A stretch of DNA of 64,000 nucleotides from Ruminococcus sp. (GCA_017441505.1 JAFRXL010000016.1:20800-84799); one strand, 5' to 3'. Shown: positions 54,132-62,173, counted from the stretch's first letter. Notes: a model not told the origin generated them from the sequence alone. Program-made: numbers and translations.

Positions 54132-54301
54132 ACCGACGAAGTAATTATGCCAGTCAAGCTGGGGCGAGCGATGCGAGCCGTCCGTCCAGCGTAGCTTTGC
54201 TCGCTGGACTGCTTTTTAGGGGAGGCTCTGCCTCCCCTCGCACACCTCTCCGCCAGAGAGAGAACCTCTCTCTGGACTCTCATTATTGACCGGCTTCGCC
54301 G
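54132..54301 (-). repeat. Hairpin repeat H, minus arm left by loss of its partner
   Basis: 54132-54148 (ACCGACGAAGTAATTATG) is what remains of a plus arm plus the standard dimer junction. The minus arm then reads CCAGTCAAGCTGG, GTCCAGC/GCTGGAC, GGGGAGGC/GCCTCCCC, CCAGAGAGAG/CTCTCTCTGG, CCGGCTTCGCCG and TTTTTTT. The end next to pepM looks like a terminator on the plus strand. Confidence 0.85.
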
Positions 54302-54322
54302 TTTTTTTATTTATTTTTGTTT

Positions 54323-55618
54323 TTATAGCTCGTCTATCAGAGTTATTATTTCCTTTATCGGCATCAGTCTCTCATCAACTTCCTTTGCCCTGTGATACTT
54401 CAATATATCTCTCGCAGTCTGCTCCATAGCCGGAAATGCACTTCTTGTAAGCTGATTTGCATAAATAACAATATTAACTCCGTGTTCTGCAAGCTCACTC
54501 TCAGTTATCTGATTAAATGAAGTCGGCACAACGACTATCGGTGTACTGCTGTTCTTTTCACGGAATTTATCGCAGAATTCCAGTATCTCAGCAGGGTCTT
54601 TCTTACGGCTGTGTATCATGATACCGTCCGCACCTGCCTCAACATAAGCAAAAGCACGCTCCAGAGCATCTTCCATACCCTGTTCAAGGATAAGGCTCTC
54701 TATACGGGCGATTATCATGAAATCGTCCGTGAGCTGTATCTTCTTTCCGGCTTTTATCTTCTCGCAGAAATGCTCGATAGAGTCCTGAGTCTGCTGAACT
54801 TCCGTACCGAAAAGCGAGTTCTTTTTAAGACCTGTTTTATCCTCGATAATAATTGCGGAAACGCCCATTCTTTCGAGAGTACGCACAGTATAAACGAAAT
54901 GCTCGATAAGTCCGCCTGTATCGCCGTCGAAGATGATAGGCTTAGTAGTAACTTCCATAACGTCATCGATAGTGCGGTAACGTGAGGTCATATCAACAAG
55001 CTCAATATCCGGCTTGCCCTTAGCTGTAGAGTCGCAGAGAGAGCTTATCCACATAGCATCAAACTGGTCAAGCTCGCCGTTATTCTCCACAATAGTTTTC
55101 TCAGCGATAAGACCTGTAAGACCGCTGTGGACTTCAAGGGTCTTTACAATAGGGCAAAGACCTATGAGCTGTCTGAGACGCTTTCTTCTGTATTCCGGCA
55201 TAGCGAGTTTTTCTCTGATACGGCGGTCGATACGCTTTACATTCTCGTTATAAGTATACGGAACATCAATGACCTCTCCGCCGTACTCACTGAGCAGAGA
55301 TTCAGCGTTATCTCTTATAGCCTTCATAGGTTCATCTTTCCAGTTATCGCCGTGGATTATATAGTCCGGACGAAGCTCGGCAACTATCTTGTCGTACATT
55401 ATATCATCCTGAACAACGACATCGTCGACAATATCAAGCTCCCTGACTATACGCATTCTATCTTCAAAGCTTATAGTAGGGAAGCGGTTGAAGCGTATCA
55501 TAGCCTCATCGCTGAGGATGCCGACTATGACCTTGCCATATTTTTTAGCCACATTAAGTATATTAAGATGTCCCTCGTGGATGACATCAGTACAGAAACA
55601 AGTATAAACAGTTTTCAT
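54323..55618 (-). CDS. pepM: Phosphoenolpyruvate mutase with N-terminal cytidylyltransferase-like domain
   Basis: 431 residues from the ATG at 55618 (AAGGAGG 5 bases upstream; an earlier in-frame start is before the ribosome site). Residues 1-135 form a TagD/GCT-like nucleotidyltransferase with the HxGH-type DVIHEGHLNIL and ISFEDRMRIVREL, HGDNWKDEP. Residues about 140-431 are the PEP mutase barrel: FDGDTGGLIEHF, and the diagnostic EDK-x5-NS as EDKTGLKKNSLFG, which separates it from isocitrate/methylisocitrate lyases. It makes the C-P bond (PEP to phosphonopyruvate). The fused domain suggests CTP activation of a product. Confidence 0.95.
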   Translation of the reverse strand: MKTVYTCFCTDVIHEGHLNILNVAKKYGKVIVGILSDEAMIRFNRFPTISFEDRMRIVRELDIVDDVVVQDDIMYDKIVAELRPDYIIHGDNWKDEPMKAIRDNAESLLSEYGGEVIDVPYTYNENVKRIDRRIREKLAMPEYRRKRLRQLIGLCPIVKTLEVHSGLTGLIAEKTIVENNGELDQFDAMWISSLCDSTAKGKPDIELVDMTSRYRTIDDVMEVTTKPIIFDGDTGGLIEHFVYTVRTLERMGVSAIIIEDKTGLKKNSLFGTEVQQTQDSIEHFCEKIKAGKKIQLTDDFMIIARIESLILEQGMEDALERAFAYVEAGADGIMIHSRKKDPAEILEFCDKFREKNSSTPIVVVPTSFNQITESELAEHGVNIVIYANQLTRSAFPAMEQTARDILKYHRAKEVDERLMPIKEIITLIDEL

Positions 55619-55747
55619 TTTATCCTCCTTGTCATTTGCACTGTTTGGAGCAGTGCATAGGGCAAAAGCCTGCAAAAATATTTTAACCTATAAACGCATA
55701 TTTGTCAAGTACTATTATAAAGAGAAAAATAAAAAAGAAAAAAAAGA

Positions 55748-55901
55748 CCGGCGTAGCCGGCAATAACGGGATTCCAAAGGGTTATTCAACCCTTTGGCAA
55801 GGAGGTGTGCGAGGGGGAACAGAGTTCCCCCTAAAGAGTAGTCCAGCGAGCAAAGCTACGCTGGACGGACGGCTCGCATCGCTCGCCCCAGCTTGACTGG
55901 C
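55748..55901 (+). repeat. Hairpin repeat I1, plus arm of an inverted dimer
   Basis: An A-rich run, CCGGCGTAGCCGG, CCAAAGGGTT...AACCCTTTGG, GGGGGAAC-AGA-GTTCCCCC, GTCCAGC/GCTGGAC and CCAGCTTGACTGG. In this dimer the plus arm carries the CCAG/CTGG end, the reverse of the D and E dimers. Confidence 0.88.
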
Positions 55902-55912
55902 ATAATTACTGT

Positions 55913-56064
55913 GTCGGTCAAGCCGAGGGAAGTAATGCGGACAGTCCGTAAAAACTCGCTACGCTGTTTTTACTGCTTTTTAGGGAAGGCTCTGCCTTCC
56001 CTCGCACACCTTTCCGCTCAAGGGTTGGGAACCCTTGAGAATCCCTTAATGCCGGCTACGCCGG
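55913..56064 (-). repeat. Hairpin repeat I2, minus arm of the dimer
   Basis: TCGGTCAAGCCGA, GTAAAAA/TTTTTAC, GGGAAGGC/GCCTTCCC, CTCAAGGGTT/AACCCTTGAG and CCGGCTACGCCGG followed by TTTTTTT. The second stem is a third sequence variant. The junction to I1 is the reverse complement of that in D and E, with one base changed. Confidence 0.88.
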
Positions 56065-56075
56065 TTTTTTTATTT

Positions 56076-57848
56076 TTAATTTTGTTTTTTGTCTTTTTCC
56101 TCGTCTTCCTCTTCTTCATTATCATCCATATACGCCTGTGTAGTATTCAGATATATCTCCGGATTCCGGCACACATTCATATATCTTATCTCAAAATGAC
56201 AATGATTACCCGTAGAATGTCCCGTAGTACCTACCGCACCTATAAGCTGTCCCCTTGTAACAGGCTGGTCAACAACAGCATAAACGGTACTCATATGACC
56301 GTATACCGTCTGATAACCATTCAGGTGGTCTATCTGTACAAAGTAGCCGTATCCTCCCGGATTCCATCCGGCAGCAACTACGATACCGTCCGCAGAAGCG
56401 TAAATATCAGTACCTCCGGGAGCTGCTATATCAAGCCCCTTATGGTTTCTTTCGCCTCCGAAAATATCGCTTATCCAGCCGCCGTCCACAGGCCACGAGA
56501 ACTCTCCCGAACCTGTTATAGGTCTTACTCCCGGATCTGGTCTTGCCGCATAAGTACCTATACCGACCTGTTCAACCACAGGTTCTTTAGTTACAACTGA
56601 TTTTATTGTCTTTTTGGAGCGTTCAACGCCGTCAACATAGGTCACTTCCAGTGTATTGCGTTTCTCGCCCATTACACCGTTGACCATTACAGCTCGTGAA
56701 CCGACACTGAGTGAAGAAGTTTCAATTTCAACAGTTTCATAGTCCATAAAGGAAAGTGTCTCGTACTCCTTAATGTACTGTATAGGCAGATAGCTTTCAG
56801 TCTTGGTGATGTTTATCACCTGACCGTTTCTTATGCGACCCTTTATACTCGGATTGAGCTTTTCAAAGTCATCAAGGCTCATGTTGTACTTCTGAGCTAT
56901 AGTAACAGCGGTATCATCCGGCTGAGCTATATAAACGTCCTTTTTCACCGTGGAAGAAGTGAGAAGCTCGATGACCTTCTTCTGCTCCATAACGCTTTCT
57001 GCGAGGTAGATGCCCTTAGTGTACTCTACCTTATTTTTATAGGAAACTTCCTTTACATTTCCCTCTACATGGTAATTGAGAAGTCTGTTATCGAGAGCCT
57101 CCTGAACAGCGTCGCAGTCATTTACAGCACCTATGAACTTGCCGTCTATATAGATACCATAAGCCTCTGTCAGTTCCTCATCAGAAGCGGCGAGCATCTC
57201 ATTTGCAAGCTGAGCTGAACTCATTATCTTATCATCGTCCGACATTATTTTCAGTGAGAAATTAGTATCGAATTCCAGCTTTTTATCATCTGACAGATAG
57301 GATATTCTCTGCTGAACTTCTCTTTCAGCCTCCTCAAAATCAGCCTCATCGCTGATAACGCCAATTTCTCTGCCGTTATACTCAACAGATATGCCGTATT
57401 CATAGCTTGAACCTATCCTGACTATACCGATAAGGAATGCTATGGAGAGTATCGGCAGAGTGTAGTTGAAAGCGGTATAGAGGATGCCGTTTTCTCCCAG
57501 AAGGAACGAGCCGAAGAAGTGTCCCATAGCTTTAGCATAAGCGGCATTTCCCTGTTTTTTAGCTTTTTTGGCAGCTATCTGAAGCTCTTTATTTTTATTT
57601 ATACGGTCACGTATGGACTCTGTCATGCCTACGAGCAGCCAGAGTCCGCCTTTAAGTATAGCAAGTATAAGGTCACGGAGTTCAGATAATATGAACTCTG
57701 CCCCCCTGATGATCCCGAGCATTACCGCTGCGATCACCTTGACAGTGCAAAGACCGAATCTTGCGAATAAATTTACTAAACCATTTCCAAATTTCTGAAA
57801 CATATTCTTATCCGAAACGTCCATATCATAATGACGTTCCTGAGCCAT
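56076..57848 (-). CDS. M23 peptidase with LysM and G5 domains
   Basis: 590-residue cell-wall hydrolase. An amphipathic/basic N-terminal region with one clear membrane helix (YTLPILSIAFLIGIVRIG, about residues 128-146) is followed by an extracellular stretch. A LysM domain (about 300-350, DDTAVTIAQKYNMSLDDFEK) comes next, then a G5 domain (about 365-440) and the M23 domain (about 450-565). Zinc and catalytic residues are seen in NHKGLDIAAPGG, YGHMSTVYA and HCHFEIRYM. An acidic Glu/Asp tail ends the protein. It probably cleaves peptidoglycan cross-bridges at the surface. Ribosome site AAAGGAG; ATG at 57848. Its downstream end faces a repeat dimer rather than a simple terminator. Confidence 0.92.
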   Translation of the reverse strand: MAQERHYDMDVSDKNMFQKFGNGLVNLFARFGLCTVKVIAAVMLGIIRGAEFILSELRDLILAILKGGLWLLVGMTESIRDRINKNKELQIAAKKAKKQGNAAYAKAMGHFFGSFLLGENGILYTAFNYTLPILSIAFLIGIVRIGSSYEYGISVEYNGREIGVISDEADFEEAEREVQQRISYLSDDKKLEFDTNFSLKIMSDDDKIMSSAQLANEMLAASDEELTEAYGIYIDGKFIGAVNDCDAVQEALDNRLLNYHVEGNVKEVSYKNKVEYTKGIYLAESVMEQKKVIELLTSSTVKKDVYIAQPDDTAVTIAQKYNMSLDDFEKLNPSIKGRIRNGQVINITKTESYLPIQYIKEYETLSFMDYETVEIETSSLSVGSRAVMVNGVMGEKRNTLEVTYVDGVERSKKTIKSVVTKEPVVEQVGIGTYAARPDPGVRPITGSGEFSWPVDGGWISDIFGGERNHKGLDIAAPGGTDIYASADGIVVAAGWNPGGYGYFVQIDHLNGYQTVYGHMSTVYAVVDQPVTRGQLIGAVGTTGHSTGNHCHFEIRYMNVCRNPEIYLNTTQAYMDDNEEEEDEEKDKKQN

Positions 57849-57927
57849 ACAAGCAGCTCCTTTCCACCATATTGTTACAAAACGATTACAATATAATAGT
57901 ATACCTGTTTTCTGTGAAAATACAACG

Positions 57928-57955
57928 AAAATCCTGCTGAAAAATTCCAGCAGGA
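57928..57955 (-). terminator. Terminator of luxS
   Basis: TCCTGCTG (57932-57939) and CAGCAGGA (57948-57955) with the loop AAAAATTC; the minus reading continues into TTTTCG. It lies 38 bases beyond the luxS stop. Confidence 0.75.
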
Positions 57956-57992
57956 CCTTATTTTGTATATTTGCACAAAAGAGTGCTGTCCA

Positions 57993-58466
57993 TTACTTGT
58001 CAAAATGGTAAGAATATTCAAGCATCTCAGGTGTATAGTTCTCAAGCTTTTCGAGGAGCGGAAGAACGTCCTTTTTAGCGGACTCAAGGTCGTGTTCAAG
58101 GTAGTTTCCGCACTCAACAGCAGTGCATCCCGGAATTTCATCGTTGTAATCAGCGATAAAGCGGTAAGCGTCCTTTACGAGCTGTATAGCGTCCTCATGA
58201 GACATACCGCCCTTGGTTATGAGATAGAAACCGGTACGGCATCCCATAGGACCTACGTAAACTATGTTCTTGGTGAATTTTGAGTTTCTTGCGTAAGTAG
58301 CGAAAAGGTGCTCGATAGTGTGGAGTGACGGACTTGAAACGTAAACTCCGCCGTTTGGCTTTACCATACGAACGTCATAAGTGATAATATCGTCATCGAT
58401 ACGTGATATGTACATACCAACTCCGAATTTAGTGTGGTCTACCTGAAAGCTTGCGATTTTTTCCAT
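57993..58466 (-). CDS. luxS: S-ribosylhomocysteine lyase
   Basis: Cleaves S-ribosylhomocysteine to homocysteine and DPD, the precursor of autoinducer-2; part of the activated methyl cycle. 157 residues. Metal ligands are in SLHTIEHLFATYARN and the C-terminal half (IPGCTAVECGNYLEHDL); the catalytic Cys is in VGPMGCRTGFYL. Ribosome site AGGAGG 8 bases before the ATG. It appears monocistronic. No pfs nucleosidase lies beside it, so signalling versus recycling cannot be judged here. Confidence 0.98.
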   Translation of the reverse strand: MEKIASFQVDHTKFGVGMYISRIDDDIITYDVRMVKPNGGVYVSSPSLHTIEHLFATYARNSKFTKNIVYVGPMGCRTGFYLITKGGMSHEDAIQLVKDAYRFIADYNDEIPGCTAVECGNYLEHDLESAKKDVLPLLEKLENYTPEMLEYSYHFDK

Positions 58467-58531
58467 TTTAGATTCCTCCTGAAAATAAATTTATTTATTG
58501 TTAATCCGACAAGTGTATGCCGGTAAAATAT

Positions 58532-58686
58532 GCGTCGGTCAAGCCGAGGGAAGTGATGCTAGCCATCCGTCCAGCGTTGCTTTGCTCGCTGGACTACTCT
58601 TTAGGGGGAACTCTGTTCCCCCTCGCACACCTCCTTGCCAAAGGGATAATAATCCCTTTGGAATCCCGTTATTGCCGCCTTTGGCG
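58532..58686 (-). repeat. Hairpin repeat element J (single minus arm)
   Basis: TCGGTCAAGCCGA, GTCCAGCG/CGCTGGAC, GGGGGAAC/GTTCCCCC, CCAAAGGG/CCCTTTGG, GCCGCCTTTGGCG followed by TTTTTTT. It fills the gap between luxS and the RluA gene. Confidence 0.87.
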
Positions 58687-58703
58687 TTTTTTTAATTTCT
58701 TTA

Positions 58704-59555
58704 TTAATTGAGCTCTATAAGCGAATTTATATCCTCTGGTATGTCCGATTTAACTGTTATTTTCTGTCCAGTTATCGGCTCAACAAAAGTCATCTGACCG
58801 CAGTGAAGTGCCTGCCGCTGAATATCCTCCCGTGAACCTCCGTACATATCGTCCCCTGCAAGAGGGTGACCGATATGCGAAAAGTGGACTCTTATCTGGT
58901 GAGTGCGTCCTGTTTCAAGATGTATCTCCGCAAGGGAGTATTTATCGTTAAAAGCGATGCGGCGGAAATGAGTTACCGCAGGCTGTCCGTCCTCACGGAC
59001 GCATCTCAGGATTATGGACTCCTGCTCCCTTGCTATCGGAGCATCTATAGTGCCCGTTTCGTCTATAACTCCGTGAGCGGCTGCGTAGTAAACCTTTTCA
59101 CAGCAGTTTTGGAGCATATTTGCTGAATGAGCGTCCTTTGCGGCTATACAAAGCCCCGAAGTATTGCGGTCGAGCCTGTTTACCGGACGAAAAGTCAGCT
59201 CCGGATAAAGGTAAGCGAAATAGTTGCCGAGTGTGTCTCCCTGATGCTTTATAGAGGGATGCACCGGCATTCCGGCAGGCTTATCGAACACCACAAGACT
59301 GCCGCTCTCGTATATCACAGGCACTTTCAGCTCGCCGTTAGGTTCAAGGAGCTTTTCGTCCTCCATTCTGAGGACTATCTCGTCGCCGTTGTACACCAAG
59401 TCTATCGAGCGGACTGTCTCGCCGCAGCGGGTTATTCCGCCATTTTGTCTTTTTAGCTTAGTGAGCAGCCTTCGGGACACTCCCTGCTTTCCCATAAGGA
59501 AGCATTGCAGGGTCATAGGTGTCTCCGACTGCACTTTCAGCCTTAATTCTTTCAT
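58704..59555 (-). CDS. RluA-family pseudouridine synthase
   Basis: 283 residues. A short N-terminal S4-like region (MTLQCFLMGKQGVSRRLLTKLK) precedes the catalytic domain with the Asp in RPVNRLDRNTSGLCIAAKD, and the family ends with ETGRTHQIRVHFSHIGHPLAGD. It isomerises uridine in rRNA or tRNA; the exact position cannot be told from sequence alone. The ATG at 59555 has AGAGGA about 9 bases upstream and keeps the full S4-like domain, which requires a 98-base overlap with the end of the next gene upstream. Confidence 0.92.
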   Translation of the reverse strand: MKELRLKVQSETPMTLQCFLMGKQGVSRRLLTKLKRQNGGITRCGETVRSIDLVYNGDEIVLRMEDEKLLEPNGELKVPVIYESGSLVVFDKPAGMPVHPSIKHQGDTLGNYFAYLYPELTFRPVNRLDRNTSGLCIAAKDAHSANMLQNCCEKVYYAAAHGVIDETGTIDAPIAREQESIILRCVREDGQPAVTHFRRIAFNDKYSLAEIHLETGRTHQIRVHFSHIGHPLAGDDMYGGSREDIQRQALHCGQMTFVEPITGQKITVKSDIPEDINSLIELN

Positions 59556-60312
59556 TATATTCGTCCTCTTTTATATGGATAGATATACATAAAGCCCATG
59601 CGGTCAAAAATCGGGTAATTGCGAATGGAAGTCCGGCGACTGTAAGAGCTTCCGGAAGAAAAACTCCGGCGAGCTTCAAAAAGGTCGTTCTTCTGCCGTG
59701 CATAGCTTTTATGGTACGGAAAGTGAGCATAATGACGCTCCTTTCCGGATAAGCTGCCATGTAGAAAGGCAGTGCCGAGAAACTTATCTTCACCGCTGCC
59801 CACATCCCAAGCATAACGGCAGTCAGCACGAAAGCATGAACAGTAAAAAACAGCTTCTCCGGAGTATCACTGCCAATGAGCATCCTGTAAGCGGTAACGC
59901 CGCATAATACTGCCGGTACAAGAGCTAAAGTTCCGGATATTTTAGAGATAACGGCAGCCGCAAAGCTCCGCTTGAAATTTCTTCTGCTGCCCAAAACCGA
60001 CTTTATGGGAGCAAGCTTCTTTTCGCCGCAAATCTGTGAAAGTCTGACCGCTGCCGCATACATCAGCGGAGCTGTGACTGCCGTCCTCAACAGCAAAAAC
60101 ACCATAGCCGCCGACAACTGTACTGCACTTCTGCCGCTTAAAAGCTCATCGGAACTTAGTCCGCCGTAATACAGCAGCAGGACGTATACCACAGCTTCTG
60201 CTGCTCTGAGGAAAAGCTCCGCAGCGAATGGGAGCATACATATGCCCATGGTCATTATTTTGCGGTCTTTAAGAAGTCTGCCTGAAAAGGGGATAAGCTC
60301 TCTTATGCTCAT
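59458..60312 (-). CDS. Hypothetical polytopic membrane protein
   Basis: 284 residues from the ATG at 60312, which has GGAGG 8 bases upstream; an in-frame GTG at 60321 would overlap that site. About six membrane helices (for example AAEAVVYVLLLYY, VFLLLRTAVTAPLMYAAAV, AVVISKISGTLALVPAVL-like and AWALCISIHI) and short loops. No family assigned. The C-terminal 33 residues lie in the overlap with the RluA gene in another frame. The overlap suggests coupled expression, not a shared function. Confidence 0.6.
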   Translation of the reverse strand: MSIRELIPFSGRLLKDRKIMTMGICMLPFAAELFLRAAEAVVYVLLLYYGGLSSDELLSGRSAVQLSAAMVFLLLRTAVTAPLMYAAAVRLSQICGEKKLAPIKSVLGSRRNFKRSFAAAVISKISGTLALVPAVLCGVTAYRMLIGSDTPEKLFFTVHAFVLTAVMLGMWAAVKISFSALPFYMAAYPERSVIMLTFRTIKAMHGRRTTFLKLAGVFLPEALTVAGLPFAITRFLTAWALCISIHIKEDEYNERIKAESAVGDTYDPAMLPYGKAGSVPKAAH

Positions 60313-60389
60313 TATCTGCACCTCCGGAGGATTTGCAGATATTATTTGGACTTTATGAAGAAATATACCTTTTATTTGGAATCACTCTA

Positions 60390-61028
60390 TTAAAAATCAT
60401 CATCCTCGACAATTTTATCGTAAGGACAGTAGCCGAGTATCTCGAATGCCTGAGAATTCAGCCACATCTGAGCTGTTACGATTATATCGAATCCCATGCC
60501 GAAATCAGCATTGAGCTGTTTAGGGTCATACTTAGGAAGTCCGAAACAGCTGAGCATATTCGAGATCATGCCGGCATGAGTTATCATCGCACAGTGAGTA
60601 AGTCCGGACTCCATCATGTCCATTATTATGCTGTGCAGAGCCTTATAGGTACGAGCCGTCATTTCTTCAAGGCTCTCGCCGTTAGGCGGACGGGTATCCT
60701 TTCCGCCTCTGAGCCAAGCCTTGTATTCGTCATTATTAAGGAGCTCGTCAACGCTCTTGTTTTCAAATGCACCGAGGTCGAGCTCACGGAGGTCGTCCAC
60801 AACGCATAATTCTGTGTACGGGAATAATATCTCTGCTGTTTCCGTACATCTTTTAAGCGGTGAAGAATATACTCTGTGGACTGTAGGATAATCGTACTCG
60901 TCCATTTTAGCCGCAAGCTCGCTTGCTCCCTTTACAGACAATGGCATATCTGTACTTCCTATGTATATTCCCTTTTCGTTTGCCTCGGTCAGACCGTGAC
61001 GCAGTACGCTTATACGGTATCCTTTCAT
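60390..61028 (-). CDS. Histidine phosphatase family protein
   Basis: 212 residues from the ATG at 61028 (AAAGGA 8 bases upstream). The phosphohistidine motif is VLRHGLTEANEKGIYIGSTD, followed by SSPLKRCTETAEIL and the second His in CAMITHAGMISNML; LRELDLGAFENKSVDEL carries the acidic residue. The pattern is of the cobC/phosphoglycerate-mutase branch, which includes alpha-ribazole, phosphoserine and general phosphatases; the substrate is not determined. It lies upstream of the membrane protein and may share its transcript. Confidence 0.88.
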   Translation of the reverse strand: MKGYRISVLRHGLTEANEKGIYIGSTDMPLSVKGASELAAKMDEYDYPTVHRVYSSPLKRCTETAEILFPYTELCVVDDLRELDLGAFENKSVDELLNNDEYKAWLRGGKDTRPPNGESLEEMTARTYKALHSIIMDMMESGLTHCAMITHAGMISNMLSCFGLPKYDPKQLNADFGMGFDIIVTAQMWLNSQAFEILGYCPYDKIVEDDDF

Positions 61029-61166
61029 AGGATCATTCCTTTCACTACTTGTATATTTCAAAAAATATTATACACTTTGCACAAATCAAAGCGGCGATTT
61101 TTTAACTCTTAGTAAATCTCACAAATTTTGAGCCAAAAATTCTCCATTTTGTAATGTCAAATCTTA

Positions 61167-61195
61167 TTTACAAATTATACCCATTGTATTATAAT
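61167..61195 (+). promoter_or_regulatory. Sigma-A promoter of the XRE regulator
   Basis: TTTACA (61167-61172), 17-bp spacer, TATAAT (61190-61195). The start point would fall at about 61202, inside the palindrome that follows. Confidence 0.75.
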
Positions 61196-61200
61196 ATTAA

Positions 61201-61217
61201 TATCAGCTTAGCTGATA
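61201..61217. promoter_or_regulatory. Palindromic operator candidate at the XRE regulator start site
   Basis: TATCAGCT-T-AGCTGATA: 8-bp perfect arms around one base, lying just after the -10 box. Position and symmetry suit autorepression by the XRE protein encoded 44 bases downstream; this is inferred. Confidence 0.6.
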
Positions 61218-61260
61218 ATTAAAATACGTTACTTTATCCGTCAACAGGAGGAAATACATT

Positions 61261-61977
61261 ATGAATTCAGATTTCGCAAGAATCATCACACTTCAGAGAA
61301 AAGAAAGACACATCAGCCAGAAACAGGCTGCTACCGACCTCGGTATATCTCAGGCACTGCTCTCTCACTACGAAAAAGGTATCCGTGAATGTGGACTCAA
61401 CTTCCTTGTGAAGATCGCTGATTACTATAATGTCTCTTGTGACTATCTGCTCGGAAGAACTCCTGAGCCGGAGGGAAAGACTATCACTATCGAAGATATT
61501 CCGGATGATGACGGCAATAACAGCATGAAAATGCCTTCACCTGAGATCATCAACTTCAACAGAAGGATCATCAATAACTCTATAAGTCTGCTCTTTACCC
61601 TTGCTCAGAAAGCAAACAGCATAACCCTTATCAAAGAGGTATCCTCTTATCTTATGCTCTCTGTATACAAGCTCTTCCGCATAGTTTACAACGCAAATCC
61701 TCATAACGACCAGAAGCTTTTCCGCATACCTAAGGTCATCGCAAACGACAGTGCAAACGCTATCGTCTCTATGAGCGAGGCTAATATCAAAGCGGCGTCA
61801 AGCGGTATCGCCCTTGACGGAAATGACTGCGTCGACAACTTCGACACCCTTTATGTGACTACGGCTACCCTGCAAAAGGATTACGCCCAGTATTCGTCTT
61901 CACTCCTCAACCTCATAAAACGAAGCGAAGAGAGTATCTCACGTACCCGTGCCAAGTACAGAAGTGACGGAAAATAA
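61261..61977 (+). CDS. XRE-family helix-turn-helix regulator
   Basis: 238 residues. The N-terminal 65 residues form an HTH_3 domain: RIITLQRKERHISQKQAATD, then LGISQALLSHYEKGIRECG and YYNVSCDYLLGRT. The C-terminal 150 residues are mostly helical with no ligand motif I recognise and could be a dimerisation or sensor domain. Ribosome site AGGAGG. Apparently autoregulated through the palindrome at its promoter. No clear target operon can be named; the neighbours are a phosphatase gene (divergent) and trpB. Confidence 0.9.
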   Translation: MNSDFARIITLQRKERHISQKQAATDLGISQALLSHYEKGIRECGLNFLVKIADYYNVSCDYLLGRTPEPEGKTITIEDIPDDDGNNSMKMPSPEIINFNRRIINNSISLLFTLAQKANSITLIKEVSSYLMLSVYKLFRIVYNANPHNDQKLFRIPKVIANDSANAIVSMSEANIKAASSGIALDGNDCVDNFDTLYVTTATLQKDYAQYSSSLLNLIKRSEESISRTRAKYRSDGK

Positions 61978-62138
61978 CACATATACTATTATACCACTTT
62001 TTCACCGTTTTGAAAAGAGTTTTTTGAATTCAGCTTAATATGCAGAATCTATTAGTAATTATAGCTTGTTATAATTGCTTTTTAACGTTTGTTTGCTTAC
62101 AGCAACACCGACAATATTCATAAAATTTTCAAAATCTC

Positions 62139-62167
62139 TTGACATTTCATCAGCAACATGATATTAT
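62139..62167 (+). promoter_or_regulatory. Sigma-A promoter of the trpB T-box transcript
   Basis: TTGACA (62139-62144), 17-bp spacer, TATTAT (62162-62167); start expected near 62174. The stretch 61978-62138 before it holds nothing I recognise. Confidence 0.85.
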
Positions 62168-62173
62168 AAATCT

